DNA of 64,000 nt from assembly GCA_018069465.1 (NCBI GenBank), contig JAGPUW010000025.1:186001-250000 (forward strand), read 5' to 3'. A program made the position numbers and the translations under genes. The notes beneath the pieces were generated by a model, which was not told where the DNA came from, did no database searches, and worked only from the letters and a program-made list of their open reading frames with translations. The stretch comes from Gammaproteobacteria bacterium (GTDB lineage Bacteria; Pseudomonadota; Gammaproteobacteria; Pseudomonadales; Porticoccaceae). Shown here in pieces: positions 1 through 7,854 of the stretch (position 1 is its first letter; each line of letters opens with the position of its first letter).

Positions 1-1
1 G

Positions 2-523
2 CCGCCGATTGTTGTCGCCTCTTTTAATCCTGCCTTCACTGGAACCCCGCCGAGTCTTGATGAAGTGGTGGCGATAGGCGCAGGGGTTTTTCCGAAGGCT
101 GAGCTTAAACGCCTTTATTTACCGAGCTATTTACCGAACCATTTACCGAGCCATGCAATGCATGCTTATCGTTTAAGGTACAGACAAGACGCTGAATATT
201 GGTCAAATCATGCGGCGAGTGAGGTATGGATTCATGCTCAGACGGGTAAAGTACTCAGCTCAATCGATATACTCGAAAGCCCGATAGGCAATCAATTGAT
301 GGCTTGGGTTTTTCCATTGCACAATGGCGATGCACTCGGTCTCGCAGGGCGTTGGATGATTTTCTTTTGTGGCTGGGTACCGCTACTGCTGTTTGCTAGC
401 GGTCTCTATATGTACTGCAAGAAAACACCTGCCTTAACTGGGGCACGTGTTATTAACGGGCATTTTTCTAACATAGTCACCCTGTATAGACGTCTAAAAC
501 CCTTGTTTTGCAGTCAACCTTGA
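2..523 (+). CDS. PepSY-associated membrane protein, C-terminal part (5' end outside window)
   Basis: The frame is open from the first bases of the window, so the gene begins upstream and only about 173 C-terminal residues are seen. A PepSY-like segment (VWIHAQTGKVL) is followed by PLHNGDALGLAGRW and a strong membrane helix (FFCGWVPLLLFASGLYMY) with a basic end. This is the usual C-terminal layout of PepSY-associated TM proteins, inner-membrane proteins often found beside siderophore or metal uptake genes and sometimes acting as ferric reductases. The GTG at 65 is internal to the frame and is not taken as the start. A strong hairpin follows the stop. The family call is good; the substrate cannot be told from this fragment. 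Confidence 0.75.
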   Translation, partial: PPIVVASFNPAFTGTPPSLDEVVAIGAGVFPKAELKRLYLPSYLPNHLPSHAMHAYRLRYRQDAEYWSNHAASEVWIHAQTGKVLSSIDILESPIGNQLMAWVFPLHNGDALGLAGRWMIFFCGWVPLLLFASGLYMYCKKTPALTGARVINGHFSNIVTLYRRLKPLFCSQP

Positions 524-535
524 CCTGCCTTGTGT

Positions 536-573
536 CATCGCCAAGTGACGGCAGAGGCAGTCACTTGGCGATG
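536..573. terminator. Perfect 14-bp stem hairpin between convergent genes
   Basis: Arms CATCGCCAAGTGAC and GTCACTTGGCGATG pair perfectly around a 10-nt loop. The hairpin lies between the stop of the PepSY gene (+) and that of the small DUF2986-type gene (-), where a bidirectional terminator is expected. No clear T-run follows on either strand, so termination is inferred from position and stem strength. A second, smaller palindrome (AGCTTGCGCAAGCT) lies at 574-587. Confidence 0.5.
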
Positions 574-647
574 AGCTTGCGCAAGCTAGAGCCCTGCATT
601 ACTCAGGTAAGTCTATTAAAAATGACTCTACACACGCAGTCGGCGCG

Positions 648-827
648 CTAACTGTCGCTATCCTCCGCCTTTATATCCGCCCTTGCACCTGTCGTTGGCG
701 GCGCTGTTTCAAGCTTGGCCCGCTCCGCCTTACTCAGGTATTTAGGCTTGCTCGACGGATTCATTCGGGCCTTGGCTTTTTTCAGCTTTTTATTAAAAAC
801 GGCGTTGATCTTCTTTTTTCTATTCAT
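648..827 (-). CDS. Small basic DUF2986-like protein, 59 aa
   Basis: A 59-codon frame starts at the ATG complementary to 825-827 and ends in TAG. The product begins MNRKKKINAVFNKKLKKAKA and continues with KPKYLSKAERAKL. This N-terminal Lys/Arg-rich block and the KPKYxSKAERAKL segment match, from memory, the short DUF2986 proteins of marine gammaproteobacteria. Their function is unknown. There is no membrane helix or signal peptide, and the C-terminus (about residues 40-59) is polar and acidic. No strong ribosome site is visible. The call rests on the conserved-looking sequence rather than length. Confidence 0.65.
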   Translation of the reverse strand: MNRKKKINAVFNKKLKKAKARMNPSSKPKYLSKAERAKLETAPPTTGARADIKAEDSDS

Positions 828-891
828 ATTATTCAGGCTAACATTTTTATCAGATTAAGGTGTTTTATCAGATGAAAAGGGCCGCTAGATT

Positions 892-2562
892 TTAATTGCC
901 ACCCTTGGGTAAAGTGCTCAACATAAAGTCACCATCGTAGCCACAGACTTCAGCATCGGTCATCGCCTGGCGATAACTCGCCATGCCACCAAAGTAGGCC
1001 AAACCCGTACGAGATTTACCGGGCACGTTATTACCGAGATACCAGCTATCGGTCAGCGGGAACAAGGTTGCAGCGACAGACTCTTCACACAAACCACCCC
1101 AGTTATCTTCCGCCTCGGCGCTTGGCTCAATACAGTTGAGTTCGCGCTCTGCCAGTTGCGTCAGCAAACGGCCAACCCATTGCACCTGCTCCTGACCGAG
1201 AATAATGGGTTGAAACAAGGGCGCGGGGCTACCGGCGGCATTAATAATAAACAGATTGGGGAAGCCCGCACTCATCAAACCCATATGCGTGCGCGCACCG
1301 TCATCCCAGTGCTCGGCGAAGGTGAGGCCATTGCGGCCGCGCACATCCATGGCCTTCAGTGAGCCGGTCATGGCATCAAAGCCGGTGGCAAAAACGAGAC
1401 AATCGAGTTCGTACTCGGTATCACCCACGCGCACACCTTTTGGCGTAATTTCATCAATACCCTGCTCACGCAGGTCAACCAGCTCGACATTGTCCTGTTC
1501 GTAGACTTCGTAGTAGTTAGTCTCGGCAATCAGGCGCTTGGTCAGCACCGGGTAAGTCGGGGTGAGAATTTCCGCCAGTTTTGGATCTTTAATACGCTCG
1601 CGAATTTTTGCCTGCAAATACTTGCCCAGTACGGCATTGGCTTCGAGGTCGGTATAAACATCTGGGTAGACGTTATAAAAACTCAGGCCGCCACTTTTCC
1701 AACGCTCGTCGAAAAGTGCCTGTTGTTCCTCAGGTGTCGCGTCGAGGGCAGAGCCGGTCACCAGCTCGCCAATTTGGTAGTTCAGGGCTACCCAGCCACC
1801 GAAAGAGTTATAGCGCTCTGCCGCCCGCCACTCGCCGTAATTCGCTTTTACGCGCTTTGAGTATTCCTCGGGCATCTTGCAGTTGCGCAAGGGCAAGCAG
1901 TAACCCGGGGTGCGGTGGAAGACGTGCAGGTGTTTCACTTCGCTGGCGATGGTAGAAATAATCTGCACCCCCGAAGAGCCCGTGCCAATCACGCCGACGC
2001 GCTGATCACTCAGATCAACACCTTCTTTAGGCCAGCGCGCACTGTGGTATTGCTTGCCTTCAAAGCTATCGAGGCCTTTAAACTGCGGTTTAATCGGCTG
2101 ATTGAGCATGCCGGTGCACATCATCACAAAACGCGAGCGCAGCTTTTCACCGCTATTACTGGTCAGTGCCCAGATACCACTGTCTTCATCAAACTCAGCG
2201 CTATCAATGCGCGTATCGAGTTGAATATCACGGCGCAGGTCGAGGCGATCGGCAACAAAGTTAGCATAGCGGCACAGCTCCTGAGGGCCGGCGTAACGTT
2301 CGGACCAGCTCCACTCCTGCTCAATCACATAGGAGAATGACAGCGAGTACTCAACACTCTCCACATCAACCTTCAGGCCGGGGTACTGATTCCAGTACCA
2401 GGTGCCACCGACATCCGTACCAGCCTCAAACAGGCGCACGCTAAAGCCCAATTCGCGCATGCGGTGAACGGCGGTTAAGCCCCCAAACCCGGCGCCCACT
2501 ATGATCACATCGTAATCGGTGTTTGCGGTCTTGCTAGAAGATTCTGTCATGTTAAAGCTCAT
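892..2562 (-). CDS. Flavin-containing Baeyer-Villiger monooxygenase (cyclohexanone/phenylacetone monooxygenase-like)
   Basis: The 556-aa product has two Rossmann motifs, GAGFGG at residues 23-28 (FAD) and GTGSSG at 193-198 (NADPH). Between them is the type I Baeyer-Villiger fingerprint FEGKQYHSARWP at 167-178. An ATGFD motif follows in the C-terminal half. These enzymes use NADPH and O2 to turn ketones into esters or lactones and are soluble. Length and motif order are normal for the family. An esterase gene follows on the same strand (132 bp gap), which would suit hydrolysis of the ester product; that pairing is inference. The substrate (cyclic ketone, steroid or aliphatic ketone) is not predictable. 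Confidence 0.9.
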   Translation of the reverse strand: MSFNMTESSSKTANTDYDVIIVGAGFGGLTAVHRMRELGFSVRLFEAGTDVGGTWYWNQYPGLKVDVESVEYSLSFSYVIEQEWSWSERYAGPQELCRYANFVADRLDLRRDIQLDTRIDSAEFDEDSGIWALTSNSGEKLRSRFVMMCTGMLNQPIKPQFKGLDSFEGKQYHSARWPKEGVDLSDQRVGVIGTGSSGVQIISTIASEVKHLHVFHRTPGYCLPLRNCKMPEEYSKRVKANYGEWRAAERYNSFGGWVALNYQIGELVTGSALDATPEEQQALFDERWKSGGLSFYNVYPDVYTDLEANAVLGKYLQAKIRERIKDPKLAEILTPTYPVLTKRLIAETNYYEVYEQDNVELVDLREQGIDEITPKGVRVGDTEYELDCLVFATGFDAMTGSLKAMDVRGRNGLTFAEHWDDGARTHMGLMSAGFPNLFIINAAGSPAPLFQPIILGQEQVQWVGRLLTQLAERELNCIEPSAEAEDNWGGLCEESVAATLFPLTDSWYLGNNVPGKSRTGLAYFGGMASYRQAMTDAEVCGYDGDFMLSTLPKGGN

Positions 2563-2694
2563 ATTGAAGGTAAAAGTGCTGCACTTGATTTTTGCAGACA
2601 GCCGGAGAAGCTCTGCTCAAGCCGTGAAATTGATAAGGGCGGCATTTTAGCGGATATACCCCAAAAAGGGCGACTATCACGGTGTCAGTTAGCG

Positions 2695-3360
2695 CTATGC
2701 CAAGACCCGCTGTAACCACTGGGAAATATCCGCTATTTGCGGCAGGCAAAGCTCGTGCTCCATGTCGTAACTTTTGTATTCGGGCTGATAACCAAGCCTT
2801 GCTAGTTCGGTCAGGGCATCGCGCCCCATACTTTCTGCCACCATGGGGTCACGACTGCCGTGAAAGACATGTATCGGTAGGGACTTATTGGCCGCACTGG
2901 GCACCAGGTTTTCGCTGGTGGGAAAATAGGTCGACATCGTCATCAAGCCCGCCAGTGGCTCGGCATAAGTGAGGGCCAATTGATAGGCGACGGCTCCGCC
3001 CTGTGAGAAGCCGGCAAGCACGATGCGCTCACTGGCAATACCCTGTGCGCGCTGCTCCCCAATCAGTGCCGCTACCGCATCGACACTGGCCATAAGTTGC
3101 TCGACATTCAGTTGCCGCTGCGCGCCAGCCATGGCCAGAATATCGTACCAGGCAGGCATCACCATGCCACCATTGATAGTGACGGCAATGGCCGGGGCGT
3201 GGGGAAAGACAAAGCGAACCGCCATGCTGGCAGGCAAGTGCAGCTCGCCAACGATGGGCACAAAATCGTGGCCGCTAGCGCCCAGACCGTGCAGCCAGAT
3301 CACACAGGCATCAGCCTTATTGCCCTGGGGTTCAATAATTTCAGAGGATAACAAAGTCAT
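2695..3360 (-). CDS. Carboxylesterase / acyl-protein-thioesterase-like alpha/beta hydrolase
   Basis: A 221-aa serine hydrolase of the phospholipase/carboxylesterase (YpfH, EstB) family. It shows the oxyanion segment WLHGLGASG (about 22-30), the nucleophile elbow GFSQGG with Ser119, Asp171 (GSRDPM) and His202 (EHELC). No signal peptide is visible, so it is probably cytoplasmic. Family members cleave short-chain esters or thioesters. It lies downstream of the Baeyer-Villiger monooxygenase in the same direction and could hydrolyse its ester products; this is inferred from position only. Confidence 0.88.
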   Translation of the reverse strand: MTLLSSEIIEPQGNKADACVIWLHGLGASGHDFVPIVGELHLPASMAVRFVFPHAPAIAVTINGGMVMPAWYDILAMAGAQRQLNVEQLMASVDAVAALIGEQRAQGIASERIVLAGFSQGGAVAYQLALTYAEPLAGLMTMSTYFPTSENLVPSAANKSLPIHVFHGSRDPMVAESMGRDALTELARLGYQPEYKSYDMEHELCLPQIADISQWLQRVLA

Positions 3361-3571
3361 AAATAGGCGTCGCAGGCACGTAGGGGCGCACAGTGTAGCG
3401 CCACCTCGGGTAGAGATGAAGTATCTAAAACAGGGCTGGAATTAAGATTAGAATTGAAGATAGCGTTGAGGCCAAGAGCCACTGACAAAACTAGCTGAAA
3501 CCCTCGCTAGCATCGGCGCAAACAGTGGCCACTCTCATTAACGGACAGTCATTAACAAGCAGCCCTTTTTA

Positions 3572-4045
3572 TTACAACTTTTTACCCAGCACACGGCCCG
3601 CACTGGCCGGTTGTGGCAGCTGTATCTGTAAAGCCATGGCCTTATCAATACGGCTCTGGGTCGCTGCGGGAAACGGCTCGCTTTTGCGGCTAGTCATATT
3701 GACGTGAATAGCCAGGCATTCATTCAAGGCAACGGGGGCGCTTTCATCCCCCTGGTACATTTGATGAATATAGCGCAAGCGTTTTTTATCAAGTTCGAGT
3801 AATTGCGTGGTGATACGCAGTTCATCACCCTGAAAAACTTCACGCAAATAATCGACATTAATACCCAGTGTAAACATTGAGCTGTCTTCCTGAGCACGGT
3901 AATCGAGGCCGATGCCGAGTTGATCGTAAAAATTATCGGTGGCTTTATCGAAGGCCAGTACGTAGTAAGCCAAGTTCATGTGGCCATTGTAATCGACCCA
4001 ATCGGGGTCAACCGTGATCACCGTTGTCGTTAACTCTGCAGACAC
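3572..4045 (-). CDS. Hotdog-fold acyl-CoA thioesterase (4HBT family)
   Basis: The sequence DPDWVDYNGHMNLAYY near the N-terminus is the typical start of a 4HBT hotdog thioesterase, with the Asp/Asn-Gly-His-Met region that forms the active site. A second block (NVDYLREVFQGDEL) is the central strand region. Predicted length is 157 aa with a GTG start at 4045, chosen because GGAG lies 8 nt upstream. A TTG at 4060 in the same frame would add five residues. Related proteins act on acyl-CoA thioesters, including betainyl-CoA in some bacteria. The substrate is unknown here. Confidence 0.82.
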   Translation of the reverse strand: MSAELTTTVITVDPDWVDYNGHMNLAYYVLAFDKATDNFYDQLGIGLDYRAQEDSSMFTLGINVDYLREVFQGDELRITTQLLELDKKRLRYIHQMYQGDESAPVALNECLAIHVNMTSRKSEPFPAATQSRIDKAMALQIQLPQPASAGRVLGKKL

Positions 4046-4247
4046 CGACCCTACTCCCAAAAAATAAACAGTAGCGTTATTGTGCCAAAAAAATCATCGA
4101 ACAAATATCACTGAACAAATTTGACTGAACAAGTACCACCAAACAACCGGCAATAGCCGCTGCTACGCCAGCGCTCTAGGGCTATCAATCACGCCAGCGA
4201 CCATAGGGCTCGTAAAAAAGCGTCGAGAGGATCAAGCTAAAGAATAT

Positions 4248-4370
4248 CTAGCCGATCATATTAGAGGCGATAATAGCGATCACCATCACGCCAACAAGGC
4301 TGCCAATTGTAATTGCGATTCGTGTCCACACCTGCTTATCTGTAATCGTTTCTTCCACGTCTTCACCCAC
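4248..4370 (-). CDS. Possible small single-helix membrane protein, 40 aa
   Basis: In the 395-bp space between the thioesterase and the next gene, a GTG-started frame encodes a charged head (GEDVEETITDKQVWTR), then one hydrophobic helix (IAITIGSLVGVMVIAIIASN) and a stop. A charged N-terminus followed by one helix is what a real small membrane protein looks like. No good ribosome site is visible and the start is GTG, so this is tentative. The rest of the interval holds A-rich degenerate repeats (4089-4146) and the hairpin at 4416-4440. Confidence 0.4.
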   Translation of the reverse strand: MGEDVEETITDKQVWTRIAITIGSLVGVMVIAIIASNMIG

Positions 4371-4415
4371 TCTGTATTAATTAGTGACAAAAGAATAAGA
4401 AAAACAAGGCCCGTA

Positions 4416-4440
4416 GGGAATTGACTGAAATCAATTACCC
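4416..4440 (-). terminator. Hairpin after the esterase gene
   Basis: GGGAATTGA and TCAATTACCC form an imperfect stem with a 6-nt loop and one unpaired A. It lies 16 bp beyond the stop of the 4456-5358 gene. On the minus strand it is followed after some bases by a T-run. A weak rho-independent terminator is plausible. Confidence 0.35.
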
Positions 4441-4455
4441 GTACTTTTTAACAGA

Positions 4456-5358
4456 TTACTCAATGGCAATAGACTTTCTGTCGGCCGCAATAATGCTTGA
4501 GAAAAAGCGCACCGGGTCGTGCTCAGGCCCAGGCCAGTGGGCGTGATTACCCTCGGCCTCGCAAAACAGTGTTGTTATACCCTCGGCGCAATCTGTGTAT
4601 TGCACACAGCCTTTAAAGTCAGACGCCACCGTCTGCCCAGAGCACTGGTTACAGTCGGCCCACCACTGGACTACCTCACTGCCATAATCGGGAAAATGGC
4701 CGTCGCCTTTATTGTGCATCAACATCACACTGGTCGGGCTGGGGCACTGATAAGCCGCCATGTCTTTGCCCTGCATACCCATTGCACTGGGGGCCAAAGC
4801 CCTTGGGTGAAAGGCGGATTCGGGCATCACCGAGAGCGCATTAGAGACTGTGCCGCCGTCGGAGTGGCCCGTGTAAAACACCAGTGTGGGGTCAATACAC
4901 CAGCTTTCAATCACCTCAGTCGGTATCACACTCAAAGACGTTAAGGTTTTAAAACCAAGGGGAACACTGCGCGCATGCACCACTACATAGCCGGCTTCTG
5001 TCGCCTGTCGGGTGAGGCCGGTGAAACGTTCTGACAAGCCCTCGCTCATACCCGACGGCGCCCAAACGACCAATAGTGGGTGGGCGTAGTCACGCTGGTA
5101 GTTAGTCGGCGTGGTGACATTAAAGTGCATGCCGAGCTCATCTTTATGCTGAATATGATCGGCCGTCGCACTGTCCTTGCCTGTACAGCTGGGCGCATAT
5201 TTTTCAGGGTAAGTAAAAGTACCGGCAGTGGTATATTCACTGCCAAAAGTATGGGAGTCATATAAATAAAAAACCAATGCGCCAGCGGTAATAATCAGCA
5301 CCATATAAACTTTTGACAGCAGGGAAATACCCCGCTGATAGCGATAGACATTTTGCAT
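4456..5358 (-). CDS. Membrane-anchored PHB-depolymerase-like serine esterase
   Basis: The 300-aa product has an N-terminal membrane helix (about residues 15-33) that could be an uncleaved anchor or signal, with the rest outside the cytoplasm. The alpha/beta-hydrolase nucleophile is Ser166 in GHSDGG; Asp219 and His272 or His274 (NHAHWPGPEH) complete a probable triad. Several Cys residues (154, 205, 236, 239, 251, 257, 266) suggest disulfides, consistent with a periplasmic protein. It resembles the LpqC/polyhydroxybutyrate depolymerase-type esterases (COG3509-like). The true substrate could equally be another polyester or a phenolic ester. Confidence 0.75.
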   Translation of the reverse strand: MQNVYRYQRGISLLSKVYMVLIITAGALVFYLYDSHTFGSEYTTAGTFTYPEKYAPSCTGKDSATADHIQHKDELGMHFNVTTPTNYQRDYAHPLLVVWAPSGMSEGLSERFTGLTRQATEAGYVVVHARSVPLGFKTLTSLSVIPTEVIESWCIDPTLVFYTGHSDGGTVSNALSVMPESAFHPRALAPSAMGMQGKDMAAYQCPSPTSVMLMHNKGDGHFPDYGSEVVQWWADCNQCSGQTVASDFKGCVQYTDCAEGITTLFCEAEGNHAHWPGPEHDPVRFFSSIIAADRKSIAIE

Positions 5359-5404
5359 TATATTTTTAGTACTCTTCTAAAGGGTCAAATTATGAAGGTC
5401 AATT

Positions 5405-5860
5405 TCATTTAATAATTTCAATCGCGTAAACCAGTAAGCAGTAGCGCAAGGCTTTACCGATAAAAATAAAAACCAGGCTCGGCAACCATCGCAACTGCAA
5501 CCAACCCGCCGCAAGGCATAAGCCATCGCCGACAATCGGTAGCCAGCTCAGTAATAGCACGGGATAACCCCAGCGCCTGACGTAATCAATGGTGGCATTG
5601 GATGGCGGCGGGCGATGTCTGAGTCGCTCAAAACCTTTTTCGGCCCAACGGCCCATCCAGTAGGTGAGAAAACCACCCGCCGTATTGGCGACACTGGCAA
5701 TAGCCAGTAAAACCAGCAAACGACTCTCGCCTTGCTCCACCAACCACAGCAACAGTACCTCTGAAGCACCCGGCAGCAGCGTCGATGACACAAAGGCGCT
5801 GATGGCCAGCCCCAGTAAGCTGCCCCCCTCACTTAATAATGGAGAAAAGAATGCTAGCAA
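5405..5860 (-). CDS. yqaA: YqaA-family inner-membrane protein (SNARE-associated/DedA-related)
   Basis: A 151-aa membrane protein with the YqaA pattern SSTLLPGASEV near the N-terminus, then about four hydrophobic segments and the LLSWLPIVGDGLCLAAGWL block, close to LLSWMPVVGDLLCLLAGW of E. coli YqaA. Related DedA/SNARE-associated proteins act in membrane lipid homeostasis. The start is TTG at 5860, which gives a normal length and overlaps the end of the upstream phosphorylase gene by 7 bp, indicating translational coupling in one operon. Confidence 0.85.
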   Translation of the reverse strand: MLAFFSPLLSEGGSLLGLAISAFVSSTLLPGASEVLLLWLVEQGESRLLVLLAIASVANTAGGFLTYWMGRWAEKGFERLRHRPPPSNATIDYVRRWGYPVLLLSWLPIVGDGLCLAAGWLQLRWLPSLVFIFIGKALRYCLLVYAIEIIK

Positions 5861-6630
5861 GTGGCGCGGGGTAAGGCACTGACAAGTGCGCAGGCACGGC
5901 TGATAATGCCACGTACAACGGGGATGCGCTCATCCAGTATCTGTTCGATGTCAGCCATGCTAATGGGGCCACTGGCCTTGCCCGCCGCCGGATTAACCAC
6001 CAGCGAGAGGCTGGCATAGGGCAGGTTTTTTTCTCGCGCCAGAGCGACTTCGGGCATACCCGTCATGCCAACGACGTGGCAACCATCGCGCGCCATTCTG
6101 GTTATTTCAGCGGCGGACTCTAGCCGTGGCCCCTGTGTCGCACCGTAAACGCCCTGGCTGATAATAGTCACCCCGCCACTATCGGCGGCGTCGATAAGCA
6201 CCTGTCGCAAGGCCTCATCGTAGGGTGAGGTGAAATCAATATGTTCAACGCCCCCCTCCCCACCATCGTAGTAGGTGTGTTCGCGCCCCCAGGTGTAGTC
6301 GATAATTTGATCAGCCACCAGCAAGCTGCCCGCAGCACAGTCGGCACCTATGCCACCCACAGCGTTGTAGGCCAGGAGATGACTGGCTCCCATTTGTGCC
6401 AGGGCGGCAATATTGGCGCGGTAATTCACTTTGTGAGGCGGGATGGCGTGGGTATCGCCGTGGCGAGTCATAAACAAGACTTCGACGCCATTCAGGCGCC
6501 CGCGATACACCGGCCCGGAGGGCTCGCCCCAGGGCGTATCGACCGTCACCGCTTCATCAATCAGCAGCTCGGGCATGGTCAATAAACCACTGCCGGCAAT
6601 AATTGCCGGTTTAATATTCGCGTTATTCAT
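5854..6630 (-). CDS. S-methyl-5'-thioinosine phosphorylase (MTAP/PNP family)
   Basis: The 258-aa product has the MTAP-family features: GSGLLTMPE (phosphate loop), TRHGDTHAIPPHKVNYRANI, an AVGGI segment, YGATQGPRLE and MTGMPEVALARE. This family splits methylthio-purine nucleosides or other purine nucleosides with phosphate. In Pseudomonas aeruginosa the homologue beside nagZ (PA3004) is specific for methylthioinosine, formed by deamination of methylthioadenosine. The same neighbourhood here, with nagZ two genes upstream, favours that function. Specificity for adenosine against inosine derivatives cannot be fixed from this reading alone. Confidence 0.87.
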   Translation of the reverse strand: MNNANIKPAIIAGSGLLTMPELLIDEAVTVDTPWGEPSGPVYRGRLNGVEVLFMTRHGDTHAIPPHKVNYRANIAALAQMGASHLLAYNAVGGIGADCAAGSLLVADQIIDYTWGREHTYYDGGEGGVEHIDFTSPYDEALRQVLIDAADSGGVTIISQGVYGATQGPRLESAAEITRMARDGCHVVGMTGMPEVALAREKNLPYASLSLVVNPAAGKASGPISMADIEQILDERIPVVRGIISRACALVSALPRATC

Positions 6631-6666
6631 GTGTCTGTACTCAACAACTTTCTTTATAAACGCCGC

Positions 6667-7779
6667 TTATCGCCGCTCGACACGCGGCACCACAAAGCCG
6701 TCCGCCTGGTCGGCGATATGCAGGGTCGATGTAGGGAAGGCGATCTCTGCTTTGTGGCTGGCGATAATGTCGGCAATCTTCAATAGCACGTCCTGTTTAA
6801 CGCCGTGATACTTTTCCCAGTTGGTCGTTTTGGTCATGGTGTAGATAAAGAAATCCACCGAGCTCGCAGCGAAACTGTTGAAGTTAACCATCAGTGTTTG
6901 GGTCGTATCAATTTCAGGGTGATTCTCCAGCATGGTTTTTACATCCGCGACAATGGCGCCCATGCTGTTGATGTCCTCATAGCGCAAGCCAATGGTTTCG
7001 TAGATGCGACGGTTGAGCATACGCGAGGGGTTTTCGACCGAGATACTGGCAAAAATACCGTTGGGGATATACAGCGGGCGCTTGTCGAAGGTGCGAATGC
7101 GCGTCAAACGCCAACCGATATCTTCCACGGTGCCTTCAATTTCTTGATCGGGGGAGCGAATCCAGTCACCCACGGAGAAGGGGCGGTCGAGATAAATCAT
7201 CAAACCACCAAAAAAGTTTGACAGTAAATCCTTGGCCGCAAAACCGACCGCCAAACCGCCGATACCACCAAAGGCTAAGACACCGGAAATACTGAACCCC
7301 AACATTTGCATGGCGATCAGTACGGCGGAGATAATGATGGAGGCCCGCAGCAATTTAGCCATGGCCCTGACGGTGGTGGTGTCGAGGGGTTCTTCTAAAT
7401 AATCCGGGTTTACCAGATTACTTTCCGCCCGCTTGACGAAATTTAATAAAAACATCGCCAGCAGCAGAATAACCGCCGCGCGATTAACCGGCTCAATAAA
7501 TTGCGACCAGCCAGAGCCGACAGCCCGGGTGGCGATACCGGCGGCAATATTAATACCCAGCACCCAAACCAACCACACGAAGGGCTTGCGCGCCGCCTCA
7601 ACCAGGGCGTCATCCCACAGGCTTTTGGTGGCAGCGGCATGAGTAGAAATACGATTAAAAATTCGGCTGGCCATATAGCCCAGTAACAGCGCTGTAAAAA
7701 CCACCAAAAAAACATGGAACCACCAGATTGATTCAGTACCCGTTACCTCTACCAACCAGCTTTCAACGTTTTCAAACAT
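6667..7779 (-). CDS. MscS-family mechanosensitive ion channel
   Basis: The 370-aa product has about four membrane helices in the first 175 residues. The last carries the MscS pore-helix signature (VLAFGGIGGLAVGFAAKDLL), followed by the beta domain (FGGLMIYLDRPFSVGDWI) and an alpha/beta C-terminal domain. Such channels open under membrane tension and release solutes after hypo-osmotic shock. A strong ribosome site (GAGGAGGAAA) precedes the ATG. It sits between nagZ and the phosphorylase gene in the same direction, interrupting the pair seen in Pseudomonas. Confidence 0.92.
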   Translation of the reverse strand: MFENVESWLVEVTGTESIWWFHVFLVVFTALLLGYMASRIFNRISTHAAATKSLWDDALVEAARKPFVWLVWVLGINIAAGIATRAVGSGWSQFIEPVNRAAVILLLAMFLLNFVKRAESNLVNPDYLEEPLDTTTVRAMAKLLRASIIISAVLIAMQMLGFSISGVLAFGGIGGLAVGFAAKDLLSNFFGGLMIYLDRPFSVGDWIRSPDQEIEGTVEDIGWRLTRIRTFDKRPLYIPNGIFASISVENPSRMLNRRIYETIGLRYEDINSMGAIVADVKTMLENHPEIDTTQTLMVNFNSFAASSVDFFIYTMTKTTNWEKYHGVKQDVLLKIADIIASHKAEIAFPTSTLHIADQADGFVVPRVERR

Positions 7780-7854
7780 CTATTTCCTCCTCAATTTTAC
7801 TTGCCATAAAGCCCACACACTGGCAGCAACGCCGAACAAATTATTGCGCCACAA

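Noticed and set aside
574-587. AGCTTGCGCAAGCT palindrome
   Set aside because: It is short, next to a stronger hairpin, and a similar GCGCAAGCTAG stretch near 12107 follows another gene. It was judged a minor accompaniment, not a separate feature.
1156-2340. Several open frames antisense to the Baeyer-Villiger monooxygenase
   Set aside because: The opposite strand encodes a full enzyme with all motifs; the plus-strand frames overlap each other and have no ribosome sites.
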